Source of the DNA: CAVVYA01 sp963752345
GTDB lineage: Bacteria > Pseudomonadota > Alphaproteobacteria > SMXQ01
DNA length: 64,000 nucleotides
Assembly (NCBI GenBank): GCA_963752345.1
Contig: CAVVYA010000006.1
Coordinates: forward strand, 248,001-312,000
Direction of reading: 5' to 3'
Part shown: positions 36,628-48,645 of the stretch, one piece after another
Numbering within the stretch: position 1 is the first letter of the stretch
How the letters are laid out: every line of letters starts with the position of its first letter
The notes under the pieces: generated by a model
Seen by the model: the letters and a program-made list of their open reading frames with translations, nothing else
What the model was told of the DNA's origin: nothing
The model's database searches: none
Made by a program: the position numbers and the translations under genes

Positions 36628-37503
36628 TCAGGTCTCCTTGCCGCGCGTTTTGCGCGGAGCGTCCTGCTTCGGCCGCTCGGCATCCGGCGAAAGCCGCACC
36701 ACCAGGCGATCCGGCAGGCGTAGATCGACGATCGCGATGTCGCGGTTGAGCAGCCCCTGACTGCGGTCGGTGCTCGCGAATTTGGCCCAGGCGCGGCCGA
36801 CGTCCTGCTCGGGCAGGTGCAGCTCCATGCCGTTGTCGAAGGTCAGCGTCCAGCGCCGGTCGCCGACCCGCGTCATCGCCGTGATACGGCCGCGCAGCTC
36901 GGGCTCGGAGGCGAGGATGGCGAGCAGCGCCGGCGCATGGCCGGGCGCGCCCTCGCCGATGATGAGCGGCAGGTTGCCGTAACGCTCGAGGCCGCTGCGC
37001 TGGATGATCTGACCGTCGCGGTCGACCAGCGCGAACTGGCCGCCCTTCTGCCACACGGCGAGCGGCCGGCGCTCTTCGAGCCGCACGAAGATGGTGTCGG
37101 GCAGGCGCCGCTCGACCGTCGCCTTGCGCACCCAGGGCAGGATCTCGAGGCGCTGCTTGGCGGCCTGCGGATCGAACGCCAGGATAGGCTGGCCGCGGCC
37201 GATGCCGATGGCGGAGAGCACGGCGGCGCGGTCGCTCTCGTTGCGGCCCTGGACGAGGATTTCGCGCACCGACAGACCGAAGCCGGCGCCGATTTCGGTC
37301 GTCGTCTCGTCGAGCCAGGCGACCGTCGCTTCGGCGTAACCGGCGCGATCGAACCACCACGCGCCGCCGGCGAGCGAGCCAAGCGCGAGCGCGATCGCGC
37401 CACCGCGCAACGCGGGCTTGAGCCAACGCGGCGGGGCGGGCCGGCGCGCCGGCTTGCGGCCCTTGCCGTTCTTGGCTTTGGCGCCTGGCCTCAGCGTGGG
37501 CAC
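36628..37503 (-). CDS. ftsQ: Cell division protein FtsQ
   Basis: Bitopic inner-membrane protein that links early and late division proteins. 291 residues: a basic, disordered cytoplasmic N-terminus (KAKNGKGRKPARRPAPP), one membrane helix (LRGGAIALALGSLAGGAWWF), a POTRA domain (VREILVQGRNESDRAAVLSA) and a beta domain ending LPDRLVVRLSPDAE, with a charged tail. The start overlaps the end of ddl by 13 bp, indicating translational coupling. Weakly conserved family, but position and topology make the call firm. Confidence 0.93.
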   Translation of the reverse strand: MPTLRPGAKAKNGKGRKPARRPAPPRWLKPALRGGAIALALGSLAGGAWWFDRAGYAEATVAWLDETTTEIGAGFGLSVREILVQGRNESDRAAVLSAIGIGRGQPILAFDPQAAKQRLEILPWVRKATVERRLPDTIFVRLEERRPLAVWQKGGQFALVDRDGQIIQRSGLERYGNLPLIIGEGAPGHAPALLAILASEPELRGRITAMTRVGDRRWTLTFDNGMELHLPEQDVGRAWAKFASTDRSQGLLNRDIAIVDLRLPDRLVVRLSPDAERPKQDAPRKTRGKET

Positions 37504-38412
37504 GAGGCATCCTCCACGATCATCGAAACGAGCTGGTCGAAATTGATGCCCTTGTGGGCGGCGATTTCCGGCACGAGCGACAGCGGCGTCATGCCGGGCT
37601 GGGTATTGACCTCGAGCACGTAGAACTTGCCTGGCTCGCCCTGGGTGTCGTCGTAGCGCAGGTCGGTGCGCGACACGCCGCGGCAGCCCAGCGTCTGATG
37701 GGCGACGAGCGCCACATGCAGCGCTTCCTCGTAGGCCCGGGGCACGAGCGGCGCCGGCATCAGATGGTCGGCCTTGCCGGCGGTGTATTTCGCCTCGTAG
37801 TCGTAGAACTTGCCCTTGGGACGGATCTCGATGGCGCCGAGCGCCTGGTCGCCCATCACCGCGACCTGGATCTCGCGGCCCGCGATATAGCGCTCGATCA
37901 GAACCTCGTCGCCGTAGGGCCAGGCGGTGTCCTCGAACGGCTGTTCGTTCTCGCTACCCTGCACGATGCGCACGCCGACGCTGGAGCCCTCGTTGATCGG
38001 CTTGATGACATAGGGCGGCGTCATGAAATCGCCGGCCAGCACCTCGTCGCGGCTGAGCACCAGGCCTTCGGCCACGTTGAGCCCGGCGTCGCGGAACAGG
38101 CGGCGCGCCGTCGGCTTGTCCATCGCCAGCGCGGACGCCAGCACGCCGGAATGGGTGTAGGGGATGCCGAGGATCTCGAGCAGGCCCTGCACGCATGCCG
38201 TCCTCGCCGTAGCGGCCGTGCAGCGCGTTGAACGCCACGTCGGGGCGCGGTTGCAGCGCGCCGAGCAGCGCGCTCAGGTCGCGGCCGACATCGATGCTGG
38301 TCACCTTGTGGCCCTGGGCCTTGAGCGACTTGGCGACGGCGGCGCCGGACACGAGCGACACTTCGCGCTCCGCCGACCAGCCGCCCATGAGAACCGCCAC
38401 ATGCCTGCTCAT
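37491..38412 (-). CDS. ddl: D-alanine--D-alanine ligase (one frameshift)
   Basis: ATP-grasp enzyme that makes the D-Ala-D-Ala terminus of peptidoglycan stem peptides. The N-terminus MSRHVAVLMGGWSAEREVSL and FNALHGRYGEDG lie in one frame and VQGLLEILGIPYTHSGVLAS onward in the next. Removing one base near 38196 gives the canonical GEDGCVQGLLE. Further motifs: PYVIKPINEGSSVGVRIVQG (ATP grasp), YDYEAKYTAGKADHLMPAPL, and FYVLEVNTQPGMTPLSLVPE (metal site). Repaired length is 306 residues. The ATG overlaps the murB stop as ATGA. Confidence 0.94.
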
Positions 38413-39404
38413 GGCGCGGCTCCGTCGTCGGCGGACGGCGCGCTTGGCGTGTCGCCGACGCTCTTGAGGCCGGGCACGGTGCGGCCGATGCGCTTGATCT
38501 CCCATTCCAGCGTGACGCCGCTCATGGCGAACACGCGGCGGCGCACGTCCTCGCCGAGCGCCTCGATATCGGCCGCCGTGGCATCGCCGACATTGATCAG
38601 GAAATTGCAATGCAGCTCGGAGACCATGGCGCCGCCGACGCGCAGGCCGCGGCAGCCGGCTTCGTCGATGAGCTGCCAGGCCTTGCGGCCCTTGGCCTGC
38701 GGGTCGGCTGGGTTCTTGAAGGTCGAGCCGCCGGTCGGCGTGCGCAGCGGCTGGCGTCGCGGCGCGCGCTTTCTGGATTTCATCCATGCGCGCGGCGATC
38801 GCCGGCTTGTCGCCGGGCTCGCCCGCCAGGCGCGCGCCGGTGAAGACCCAATCCGCCGGCACCGAGGCACGGCGATAGGTGAAGCCGAGCTCGTCGTGGC
38901 TCAGGCGGTGGAGTCGGCCCTGCGCGTCGAGCGCCTCGGCTTCGAGCGTGACATCGGTCATCTCGCGGCCGTAGGCGCCGGCGTTCATGCGCAAGGCGCC
39001 GCCGATGGTGCCGGGGATGCCCGACAGGAATTCGAGGCCGGCGACGCCGGCGGCGCGCGCGGCGATCGCGACATTGAGGTCGAGCGCGGCGGCGCCGGCG
39101 GTGACCGTGGCGCCTTCGACGCGGATGTCGGTGAAGCCGCGGCCCAGGCGGATGACGACGCCATCGACGCCGCCGTCGCGCACCAGCAGGTTCGACCCGA
39201 CGCCGATCACCGTGACCGGCACGTCGGCCGGCTTGCCGGCGAGGAAGGTGGCGAGATCGTCGCGGTCGACCGGGCGGAACATGACCTCGGCCGGGCCGCC
39301 GACGCGGAACCAGGTGACTTTCGCGAGTTCGGCATTTTCCGAGTAGCGGCCGCGCACGGCGGGCAGCCGATCGATCAGGCGCGCGGGAGGCTTGAGCCCG
39401 GCCA

Positions 39405-39408
<4 letters not shown>
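38409..39408 (-). CDS. murB: UDP-N-acetylenolpyruvoylglucosamine reductase (one frameshift)
   Basis: FAD enzyme that completes UDP-MurNAc. Motifs: VTWFRVGGPAEVMFRP, VTVIGVGSNLLVRDGG (FAD), LEFLSGIPGTIGGALRMNAG and AYGREMTDV in the first frame; GGSTFKNPADPQAKGRKAWQ and CNFLINVGDATAADIE in the second. Removing a base near 38755 joins them through SQPLRTPTGGSTFKNP. The active-site Ser is in GGSTFKNP (type I MurB usually has a Cys or Ser here). Repaired length is 332 residues. It overlaps murC upstream and ddl downstream by 4 bp each. Confidence 0.94.
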
Positions 39409-40828
<1,420 letters not shown>

Positions 40829-40832
<4 letters not shown>

Positions 40833-41986
40833 GCCGCTTCCTCGCGCTTGCCGTCGCCGTTATGGGCGCCATTGGGCAGCAGGCCGATGACCAGCGCCGC
40901 CAGATTTGCCGCCGCGTCGCGCTGGCCGTAGCCATGGGCGTACTGCGCCATGCGGGCGAGGGTCTGCGGCTGCGCGATCAGCAGTTTGAGGCGCGCGGAA
41001 AGCGTCTCTTGCGTGAAGTCCGGCTGGGCAATGACGATGGCGGCGCCCGACGCTTCGAGGGCTTTGGCATTCACGGTCTGATGGTCGTCCATGGCATGGG
41101 GATAGGGCACCAGGATCGCCGGCCGGCCGGCGGTGGTCAGCTCGGCGATGGTCGAGGCGCCGGAGCGGCAGATCACCAGGTGGGCCTGCGCCAGGCGCTG
41201 CGGGATATCGCTGAAGAAGGTGGCGAGCTCGACCTTGATGTCGGTGGCGGCGTAGGCGGCGCGGGCGCGTTCGATATCCTCGGCGCGGGCCTGCTGGCTG
41301 ACGCGCAGGCGCTTGCGCAGCGGTTCGGGCAGGCGGGCCAGCGCGGCGGGCACCACGTCGCTGAACACGGTGGCGCCCTGGCTGCCGCCGGTGATCAGCA
41401 GGTGAACGGGCGCATCGAGGGAGAGCGTCGGATAGGGTTGGTCGCGTAGCGCGCGCACGGGGCCGCGCACCGGATTGCCGGTCATCACCGCCTTGTTGCG
41501 GTCCTCGGGCTTCATGCCGCTGACCTCGGCGAAGGCGGTGGCGATGGCGCGCACGCGCGGCGCGAGCAGGCGGTTGGCGCGGCCGAGATAGGCGTTCTGC
41601 TCGTGGATGACCGTCGGAATGCCGAGGCTGACCGCGGCGAGCAGGGGCGGCACGGAGGGGTAGCCGCCGAAGCCGACCACGGCGGCCGGCTTGAGCGCGG
41701 CCAGCAGCCGGCGCGACTGCATGCCGCCGAGCGCCAGGTCGATGAACCCGCGCGCGCGGCTGAACAGGCCACCGGTGGTGACCCGGCCGGAGCGGATTTG
41801 GTGCGTCGCGATCGAGCCGAGCTCGCCGCCGAACGCTTCGCCGCGGCGGTCGGTGAACAGGGCCAGGGTGTAGCCGCGCGCGCGCAATTCGCCGGCCAGC
41901 GCTTCGGCCGGAAAAACATGGCCGCCGGTGCCGCCGGCGACGAGAACGATGGGATGGGTGCGGGAATAGCCCGGGTTCATCGCCAT
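40829..41986 (-). CDS. murG: Lipid II synthase MurG (GlcNAc transferase)
   Basis: Peripheral inner-membrane GT-B glycosyltransferase that adds GlcNAc to lipid I. 385 residues. Motifs: PIVLVAGGTGGHVFPAEALA (G loop 1), GFGGYPSVPPLLAA (G loop 2), TVIHEQNAYLGRANRLLA, LLITGGSQGATVFSDVVP (G loop 3), and CRSGASTIAELTTAGRPAIL for UDP-GlcNAc binding. The ATG at 41986 (MAMNPGYSR) is 2 bp after the ftsW stop; a second Met two codons in is also possible. Intact. Confidence 0.96.
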
Positions 41987-41988
41987 CC

Positions 41989-43113
41989 TCACATTTCGCC
42001 CAGGCCGGCGCGGCGCCGCGTCAGCGCCAGCACCATGCCCATGCACAGCGCGATGCCCCACATGGACGAGCCGCCGTAGGAGATCAGCGGCAGGGTCATG
42101 CCCTTGGTCGGCATCAGGTGCAGGGTCGAGGCCATGTGGATGATCGCCTGCAGGCCGAACTGCACGAGCAGGCCGGACACGGCGATGACGATGAACAGGT
42201 TGCCTTCCTGCAGCATGCGCGACAGGCCGCGCAGCACGACGAAGGCGAACAGCGCGACGATCACCAGGCAGGCGACCAGGCCGAGCTCCTCGCCGGCGAC
42301 GGCGAAGATGAAGTCGGCATGGGCGTCGGGCAGGATGTCCTTGACCGTGCCTTCGCCCGGGCCGCGGCCGAACAGGCCGCCATTCACGAAGGCCTCGAGG
42401 CCGCGGTTGACCTGGAAGCTGTCGCCCGACGACGGGTCGAGGAAGCGGTCGATGCGGCTCGCCACGTGCGGGAAACACGAAATAGGCGGCGATCAGGCCG
42501 CACACGCCCAGGACGCCGAGCCCGCCGGCGAGCAGCAGCGGCAGGCCGGCGACGAAGCAGTTGCGCGCCGAACATGACGGAGATCAGCACCGCCATGCCC
42601 ATGTCGGGCTGCAGGAGCAGCAGCGCGATGGCCGTCAGGTAGCAGTCCGATGGCGATGAGCCGGCCGGGGAAGCGCTCGTCGAGCCGGCCGCTCGCGATC
42701 AGCCAGGCGGAGACCACGGCGAAGGCCGGCTTGACGAATTCCGACGGCTGCAGCGAGAAGCCGGCCAGGCTGATCCAGCGCCGCGCGCCCTTGATCTCGA
42801 CGCCGGCGACCAGCGTGACGGTCATCAGCACCAGCATGGCGATGAAGATAACCACGGCGAGGCGGCGGACATCGCGCGGGCCGAGCAGCGAGACGCAGAA
42901 GATGATGCCGAGCGCCGGCACCAGGTAGGCGAGCTGGTGGCGCACGAAATAGAACGAGTCGAGGCCGATGCGCTCGGCCACGGCCGGGCTCGCGGCGAAG
43001 ATCAGCACCATGCCGAAGCCGATCAGCCCCATCACGGCGGCCAGGGTCCAGCGGTCGACGGTCCACCACCAGCGGCCGAGGATCGAGGTGTCGGTGCGCG
43101 CGAACTCGATCAT
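41989..43113 (-). CDS. ftsW: Division SEDS glycosyltransferase FtsW (frameshifted)
   Basis: Polytopic SEDS protein that polymerises septal glycan with FtsI. The N-terminal part runs MIEFARTDTSILGRWWWTVD through helix GLIGFGMVLIFAASPAVAER to ARRWISLAGFSLQPSEFVKP (conserved catalytic loop). After about three indels near 42640-42480 it resumes in VASRIDRFLDPSSGDSFQVN, FIFAVAGEELGLVACLVIV and LPLISYGGSSMWGIALCMGM, the FtsW signature. Repaired length is ~373 residues with the usual ten helices. The start codon ATG at 43113 follows GGAGCG. As the sequence stands, the upstream murD frame reads into ftsW without a stop, which an indel near 43140 would explain. Confidence 0.88.
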
Positions 43114-44541
43114 GTCGCGCGCTCCATTGCGCTCGACCGGCTTGGTCTTGCCGTCGCGCCGCGTCATGCCCTGGACGAGGCTGCGGAAAGCATCGCCGCG
43201 CGCCTCGAAATTGGCGAACTGGTCGAACGAGGCGCAGGCCGGCGACAGCAGCACGACGGCGCCGCGGAACTTTCTCCCGCTGCGCCATGGCGGCGGCGCG
43301 CGTCAGCGCGGTCGCCAGCTTGCCGCATTGGGTGTAGGGCACCTTGCCGTCGAGGGTCTGGGCGAAGTCGTCCGCCGCCTTGCCGATCAGAAAGGCGTGG
43401 CGGATGCGCGGATGCAACGGCTCGAGCGATTCGATGCCGCCTTCCTTGGCCAGGCCGCCGGCGATCCAATAGATCGTGTCGTAGCAGACCAGCGCCTTGG
43501 CCGCGGCGTCGGCGTTGGTCGCCTTGCTGTCGTTGACGAAGCGCACGCCGTCCATGCGTCGCGACCGTCTCCTGGCGATGGGCGCAGGCCGGGATAGCTG
43601 CGCAGGGCGCGCGCGATGACCTCGGCCGGCATCGCCCGCGGCGCTGGTCGGCGGCGAAGGCGGCCGCGGCGTTCTGCCAGTTGTGCGCGCCGGGCAGGGC
43701 GCGGGCGCTCGCCAGATCGACGATCAAGACATTGCGGCCGTCCGTGTCGTCGTAGAGCTTGCCGTCGGAGACATAGACGCCACCCACGGCCTCGCGGTCG
43801 GCCGAGATCGGCAGCACGACGCAGGTTGCCGCGCGCGCGCCAGCTCGCTGGCGATGCGCGCGGCAATGCTCGTCGTCGACGCCGATGACGGCGACGCCGC
43901 GCGGCCGCTGCAGGTCGAAGATGCCGGCGCTTGGCGGCGATATAGCCCGTCCATGCCGCCATGGCGGTCGAGATGGTCGGGCGTGATGTTGAGCAGCACG
44001 GCGACGTCGAACGCCGACGGTGCGGATCAGTTCGAGCTGATAGGACGACATCTCGAGCACATAGGTGCCGCCGGCGCCGAGCGGCCGCGAGGCCGAGCGC
44101 GGCCGGGCCGAGATTGCCGCCGACCTCGGCGGCGCGCCCGGCTCGGCGCAGGATATGGCCGATCAGCGCGGTGGTGGTCGATTTGCCGTTGGTGCCGGTG
44201 ATGCCGATGAAGTGCGCCGCGTTCTGCGCGCTGCAGCAGCAGCTCGATATCGCACGATGAGCGGCATGCCGGCCGCCTTGGCGCGCGCCGCGATCGGCAT
44301 GGGGCTTGGGGAAGCTGTGCGGAATGCCCGGGCTCAGCACCAGCATGTCGGCGCCGATCAGGTCGGGGCCGCTGAGATCGGCGATCGGCAGGCCCTCGGC
44401 CGCCGCGGCGGCGCGGGCGCGTTCGCTGTCGTCCCACGCGCGCACCTCGGCGCCCGCCGCCTTGAGCGGCGCGCGCGGCCGCGAGGCCGGACTTGCCGAG
44501 GCCGAGCACGGCGATCTTGGCGCCCTTGATGGCGGGTAGCG
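43110..44541 (-). CDS. murD: UDP-MurNAc-L-Ala--D-Glu ligase MurD (many frameshifts)
   Basis: Adds D-glutamate to the peptidoglycan precursor. Recognisable pieces in successive frames: IKGAKIAVLGLGKSGLAAAR, LIGADMLVLSPGIPHSFPKP, HFIGITGTNGKSTTTALIGH (P-loop), AAEVGGNLGPAAL, LEMSSYQLELIRTV, LLNITPDHLDRHGGMDGY and VRFVNDSKATNADAAAKALV, then VLLSPACASFDQFANFEARG. At least seven of the joins are restored by removing a single base (about 44470, 44298, 44252, 44227, 44082, 44012 and 43929). No start codon is visible before IPLPAIKG, so the start is approximate and probably damaged too. The end is placed where TGA would overlap the ftsW ATG. Confidence 0.82.
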
Positions 44542-44566
44542 GAATCGATCGGGCGATGGTCTCCGG

Positions 44567-45669
44567 TCAGCGCAGCTTCAGCGTGGACAGGCCGGCGAGC
44601 GCCAGGATCGAGGCGATGATCCAGAAGCGGATCACGACGGTCGGCTCGGCCCAGCCCTTCTTCTCGAAATGATGGTGCAGCGGCGCCATGCGGAAGACGC
44701 GCTTGCCGGTGAGCTTGAACGAGACGACCTGGACGATGACCGAGACGGTCTCGAGCACGAACAGGCCGCCGACGATCGCCAGCACGATCTCGTGCTTGGT
44801 GATCGACGCTGATGGCGCCGAGCGCGCCGCCGATCGACAGCGAGCCGGTGTCGCCCATGAAGACCATGGCGGGCGGCGCGTTGAACCACAGGAAGCCGAG
44901 CGCCGGCGCCGACCAGCGCGCCGCAGAACACCGCCAGCTCGCCGGTGCCCGGCACGTGAATGGATCTGCAGGTAGTTGGCGAACACGGCGTTGCCGACCA
45001 GGTAGGCGATCAGGCCGAAGCAGCCGGCGGCGATCATCACCGGCACGATCGCCAGGCCGTCGAGCCCGTCGGTCAGGTTGACGGCGTTGGAGGCGCCGAC
45101 CATGACGAACGACCGCGACCGGAATGAAGAACCAGCCGAGATTGATCAGCAGGTCCTTGAAGAACGGCACGGCGAGGCTGGTCGGCCAGCGGCTCGCGCG
45201 GCGATGACATGATTGATCCAGAGCGCCGCGACCAGCGCGATGACGCATTCGGCGAGCAGCTTGACCTTGCCCGGCAGGCCCTTGTGGCTGCGCTTGGTGA
45301 GCTTCAGGTAGTCGTCGGCGAAGCCGACCAGCGCCGAAGCCGATGGTGACCAGCAGCACGGCCCAGACATAGCGGTTGGTCAGGTCGGCCCACAGCAGGG
45401 TGCCGAGACGACAGCGCCGAGCAGGATCAGCAAGCCGCCCATGGTGGGCGTGCCCTTCTTGGTCAGCAGGTGGCTTTCCGGCCCGTCGGTGCGGATCGGC
45501 TGGCCGCCGCCCTGCTTGCTTTTGAGCCAGCGGATGACGCTCGGGCCGAAGATGAAGCACGACCAGCAGCGCCGTGACGATCGCGCCGCCGGTGCGGAAG
45601 GTCAGGTAGCGGAACAGGTTGAACGCCACGAACTGGTCGGCATAGCGGAGCGAGCAGGTTATAAAGCAT
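44567..45669 (-). CDS. mraY: Phospho-MurNAc-pentapeptide translocase MraY (frameshifted)
   Basis: Inner-membrane enzyme that makes lipid I from UDP-MurNAc-pentapeptide and undecaprenyl phosphate. Pieces: MLYNLLAP at the start, FNLFRYLTFRTGGAIVTALL, KKGTPTMGG-like region, LVGFADDYLKLTKRSHKGLP (catalytic Asp pair), VGASNAVNLTDGLDGLAIVP, MVFMGDTGSLSIGGALG and RMAPLHHHFEKKGWAEPTVV (signature His-rich loop), ending in helix FWIIASILALAGLSTLKLR. At least five indels break it; repaired length is about 365 residues. The ATG at 45669 follows GAGAAAGG, 18 bp past the murF stop. Confidence 0.88.
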
Positions 45670-45687
45670 CGGTGCGGCGGCCTTTCT

Positions 45688-47143
45688 CTAACTGCCGTTG
45701 GCTGCCGGACGGCGCGCCGCCGCGCCGGCCAACAGTGCCTCGACGATCAGCCCCATGCGGCTGCCGAGGGACCCCTTGACCACCACCACGTCGCCGGGGC
45801 GGATCAGCTTGCGCACCAGCGGCAGCAACTCTTCCGCGCGCGCCGTATGTCCCGCGCGCATGTCGCGCGGCAACGCTTCGCTGAGGTGCGCCATGTTGGC
45901 ACCTGCGGTGCAGACCAGATCGATACCCGCCGTCGACTAGATGATTGTGCGAGTTCCGCGTGAATTGCGCCAGATTCGGTGCCAAGCTCGAGCATGTCGC
46001 CCAGCACCGCGATGCGGCGGCCGCCTGAGCCGGGTTCCATGGCGGCGAGCACCGCGAAGGCCGCGCGCATGGCGGCCGGGCTGGCGTTGTAGCTTTCGTC
46101 GATCAGGGTGAAGCGGCTATCGGGGGCGTCGGCGTCGAGCGCAATCTCGTGGCGCGCGCCGCGGCCTTTCGGCGGTGTCAGCTCGCTCAGCATGCGGGCG
46201 GCCGATGCGACGCTCGGCGCCGAGCTGCGGACACCGCGGCGAGCACGGCGAGGCTGTTGCCGGCGACGTGGCGGCCAGGCGCGCCGAGCTGGTAGCGCAC
46301 CGGCCGGCCGGCGACCTCGGCCGTGACCTGGCTGCCGCCCTCGATCTGGCGATAGCTGACGAGCCGCGCCCAGGCGCCTGGCGCGGAGCCGAAGCCGAGG
46401 ACGCGGGCGACGCCGCGCGCCAGGGCTTGGCGGACGAGGTAGCTGAAATGCCCGTTGTCCTGGTTGAGGACGGCGATGCCGCCCTCGACGACGCCGTCGA
46501 AGATCTCGGCCTTGGCGGCGGCGATCTCGTCGACCGATGCGAAGAATTCGAGATGCACCGCCTCGACCGTGGTGATCACCGCGACATGCGGCCGCACCAG
46601 CTTGGTCAGCGGCGAGATCTCGCCGGCATGGTTCATGCCGAGCTCGAACACGCCGATAGGCGGTCGTCGCGCGGCATGCGTGACAGCGACAGCGGCACGC
46701 CCCAGTGGTTGTTGAGGCTGCCTTCGCTCGCATGGGTCGGGCCCTGGTCGGCGAGCACGTGGCGCAGCGCCTCCTTGGTGCTGGTCTTGCCGACGCTGCC
46801 GGTGACCGCGACGATGCGGGCGCGCGAGCGCTCGCGCGACGCGCGGGCGAGGTCCTGCAGCGCTTTGAACGGATCGGCGACGATGAGCAGCGGGGCGTCG
46901 GCCGCGACACCGTCCGGCCGGCGCGCCACCACGGCCGCCGCGGCGCCGCTTGCCAGGGCGTCGGCGACGAAGGCATGGCCGTCGAAGTTCGGGCCCTGGA
47001 TGGCGACGAACAGGTCGCCGGGCTTCGAGCGTGCGGCTGTCGATCGACACGCCGGTCGCCGACCAGGGCTGGTTCGCGCTGCCGCGCGTCGCCGTTTCGG
47101 CTTCCGTCGAGGTCCACAGCGGCGAGCGCGGGGTTTCATTCAT
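45688..47143 (-). CDS. murF: UDP-MurNAc-tripeptide--D-Ala-D-Ala ligase MurF (frameshifted)
   Basis: Adds D-Ala-D-Ala to UDP-MurNAc-tripeptide. Pieces: MNETPRSPLWTSTEAETATR, GVSIDSRTLE, DLFVAIQGPNFDGHAFVADA, IVAVTGSVGKTSTKEALRHV (P-loop), SLNNHWGVPLSLSRMP, VFELGMNHAGEISPLTKLV, AVITTVEAVHLEFFASVDEI and FTLIDESYNASPAAMRAAFA, ending PGDVVVVKGSLGSRMGLIVE. At least six indels break it. The ATG at 47143 overlaps the murE stop by 8 bp. Repaired length of about 480 residues is normal. Confidence 0.87.
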
Positions 47144-48645
47144 GGCGCGCATCCGTTGGGCCGCCGTGGCGCGCCACGGCCTTGCGCGCTTCGGCCAGGT
47201 CGTCGAACGGAAGCACGGTGCCGCCGACGATCTGGCCTTGTTCGTGGCCCTTGCCGGCGAGCACCAGCACGTCGCCCGCGGCGAGCTCGGCCACGGCCGC
47301 GTCGATCGCCTCGGCGCGGTCGCCGATCTCGATGGCGCCGCCGGCGCCGGCCATCACGGCGCGGCGGATGGCGGCGGCATCCTCGCTGCGCGGGTTGTCG
47401 TCGGTGACGATGACGCGGTCGGCGAGCGCGCTGGCGATGCGGCCCATCTGCGGGCGCTTGCCGGCGTCGCGGTCGCCGCCGCAGCCGAACACCACCATGA
47501 GACGGCCGCGCGCATGCGGCCGCAGCGCTTGCAGCACATTCGACAAGGCATCGGGCGTATGGGCGTAGTCGACATAGATCGCGGCGCCCGACGGATGCTG
47601 GGCGGCCAGCTGCATGCGGCCCGGCACGCCCTGCAGATGTTCCAGCGTCTCGAGCGCGTCGCGCGCCGCGCCGCCGGTGGCGATCACCAGGCCGAGCGCG
47701 CAGGCGACATTCATCACCTGGAAATGGCCGACCAATGGCAGGTCGATCTCCATGCTCTCGTCGGCAACGTCGAAGCGGACGCGCTGGCCGTGGGGCAGGG
47801 TGCGGCGCACGGCGATGCGGACATCCGCCGCGGCGGCCTCGCCGTAGGACACGACGCGCTGGCGGCGCGCGGCGCACAGCGCGCGCAGCGTGTCGAATTC
47901 CGGCACGTCGGCGTTCAGCACGGCCATGCCGCCTTCCGGCAGCACCTCGGCGAACAGCCGCGCCTTGGCGGCGAAATAGGCCTCGAGCGTCTGATGGTAA
48001 TCGAGATGGTCGCGGGTCAGGTTGGTGAACGCGGCGGCGGTGAGCTGCAGCCCGTCGAGGCGGTACTGATCGAGGCCGTGGGACGAGGCTTCCATCGCCA
48101 GATGCTCGACGCGGTCTTTCTTGAGGTCCGCCAGCAGGCGGTGCAGCGTCACCGTATCGGGCGTGGTCATGGAACCGGGGATGAACATCTGCGGCGTCTG
48201 CAGGCCGAGCGTGCCGAGGCTGGCCGCTTCGTGGCCCATCATGGCCCAGATCTGCCGCGTGAAGTTGGCGACCGAGGTCTTGCCGTTGGTGCCGGTGACC
48301 GCCGCGATGGTGCCCGGCTGGGCGCCATAGAAGCGCGCCGCGAGCTGCGCCAGACGGCGCCGCGGATTGTCGTCGGTGACGAGCGCCAGCGGGTGTGCCG
48401 CGCGGCCGACCACGATGTCGGCGAGCTGCGTGCCGGCGGGCGCCAGAATGGCCGCGGCGCCGCGCGCCAAGGCGTCGCCGATGAAGCGCGCGCCATCGGC
48501 CTTGGTGCCGGGTAAGGCGGCGAATAGATAGCCCTTGCGTACCTCACGCGAAGTCGGCCGTCAGGCCAACAATGTCTATCTCCGCCGATTTCTTTACCGC
48601 AACCAACGCTTCTGCCTCGCCGTCTAATAGATCATTGAGACGCAA
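47136..48645 (-). CDS. murE: UDP-MurNAc-L-Ala-D-Glu--diaminopimelate ligase MurE (one frameshift)
   Basis: Adds meso-diaminopimelate to the stem peptide. P-loop IAAVTGTNGKTSVANFTRQI, then MEASSHGLDQYRLDGL, FTNLTRDHLDYHQTLEAYF, VDYAHTPDALSNVLQAL and the DAP-specific TDDNPRSEDAAAI. The N-terminus was recovered by removing one base near 48551: LDGEAEALVAVKKSAEIDIV, then GLTADSREVRKGYLFAALPG. Following that frame back, the best start is a TTG at 48645 giving MRLNDLLDGEAEALVAV, which overlaps the ftsI end by 14 bp; the ATG at 48635 runs into a stop. Repaired length is 502 residues. Confidence 0.92.

Noticed and set aside
43110..47143. murD, mraY and murF as true pseudogenes
   Set aside because: They are single-copy essential genes in a complete operon, and their motifs are all intact once single-base breaks are repaired.
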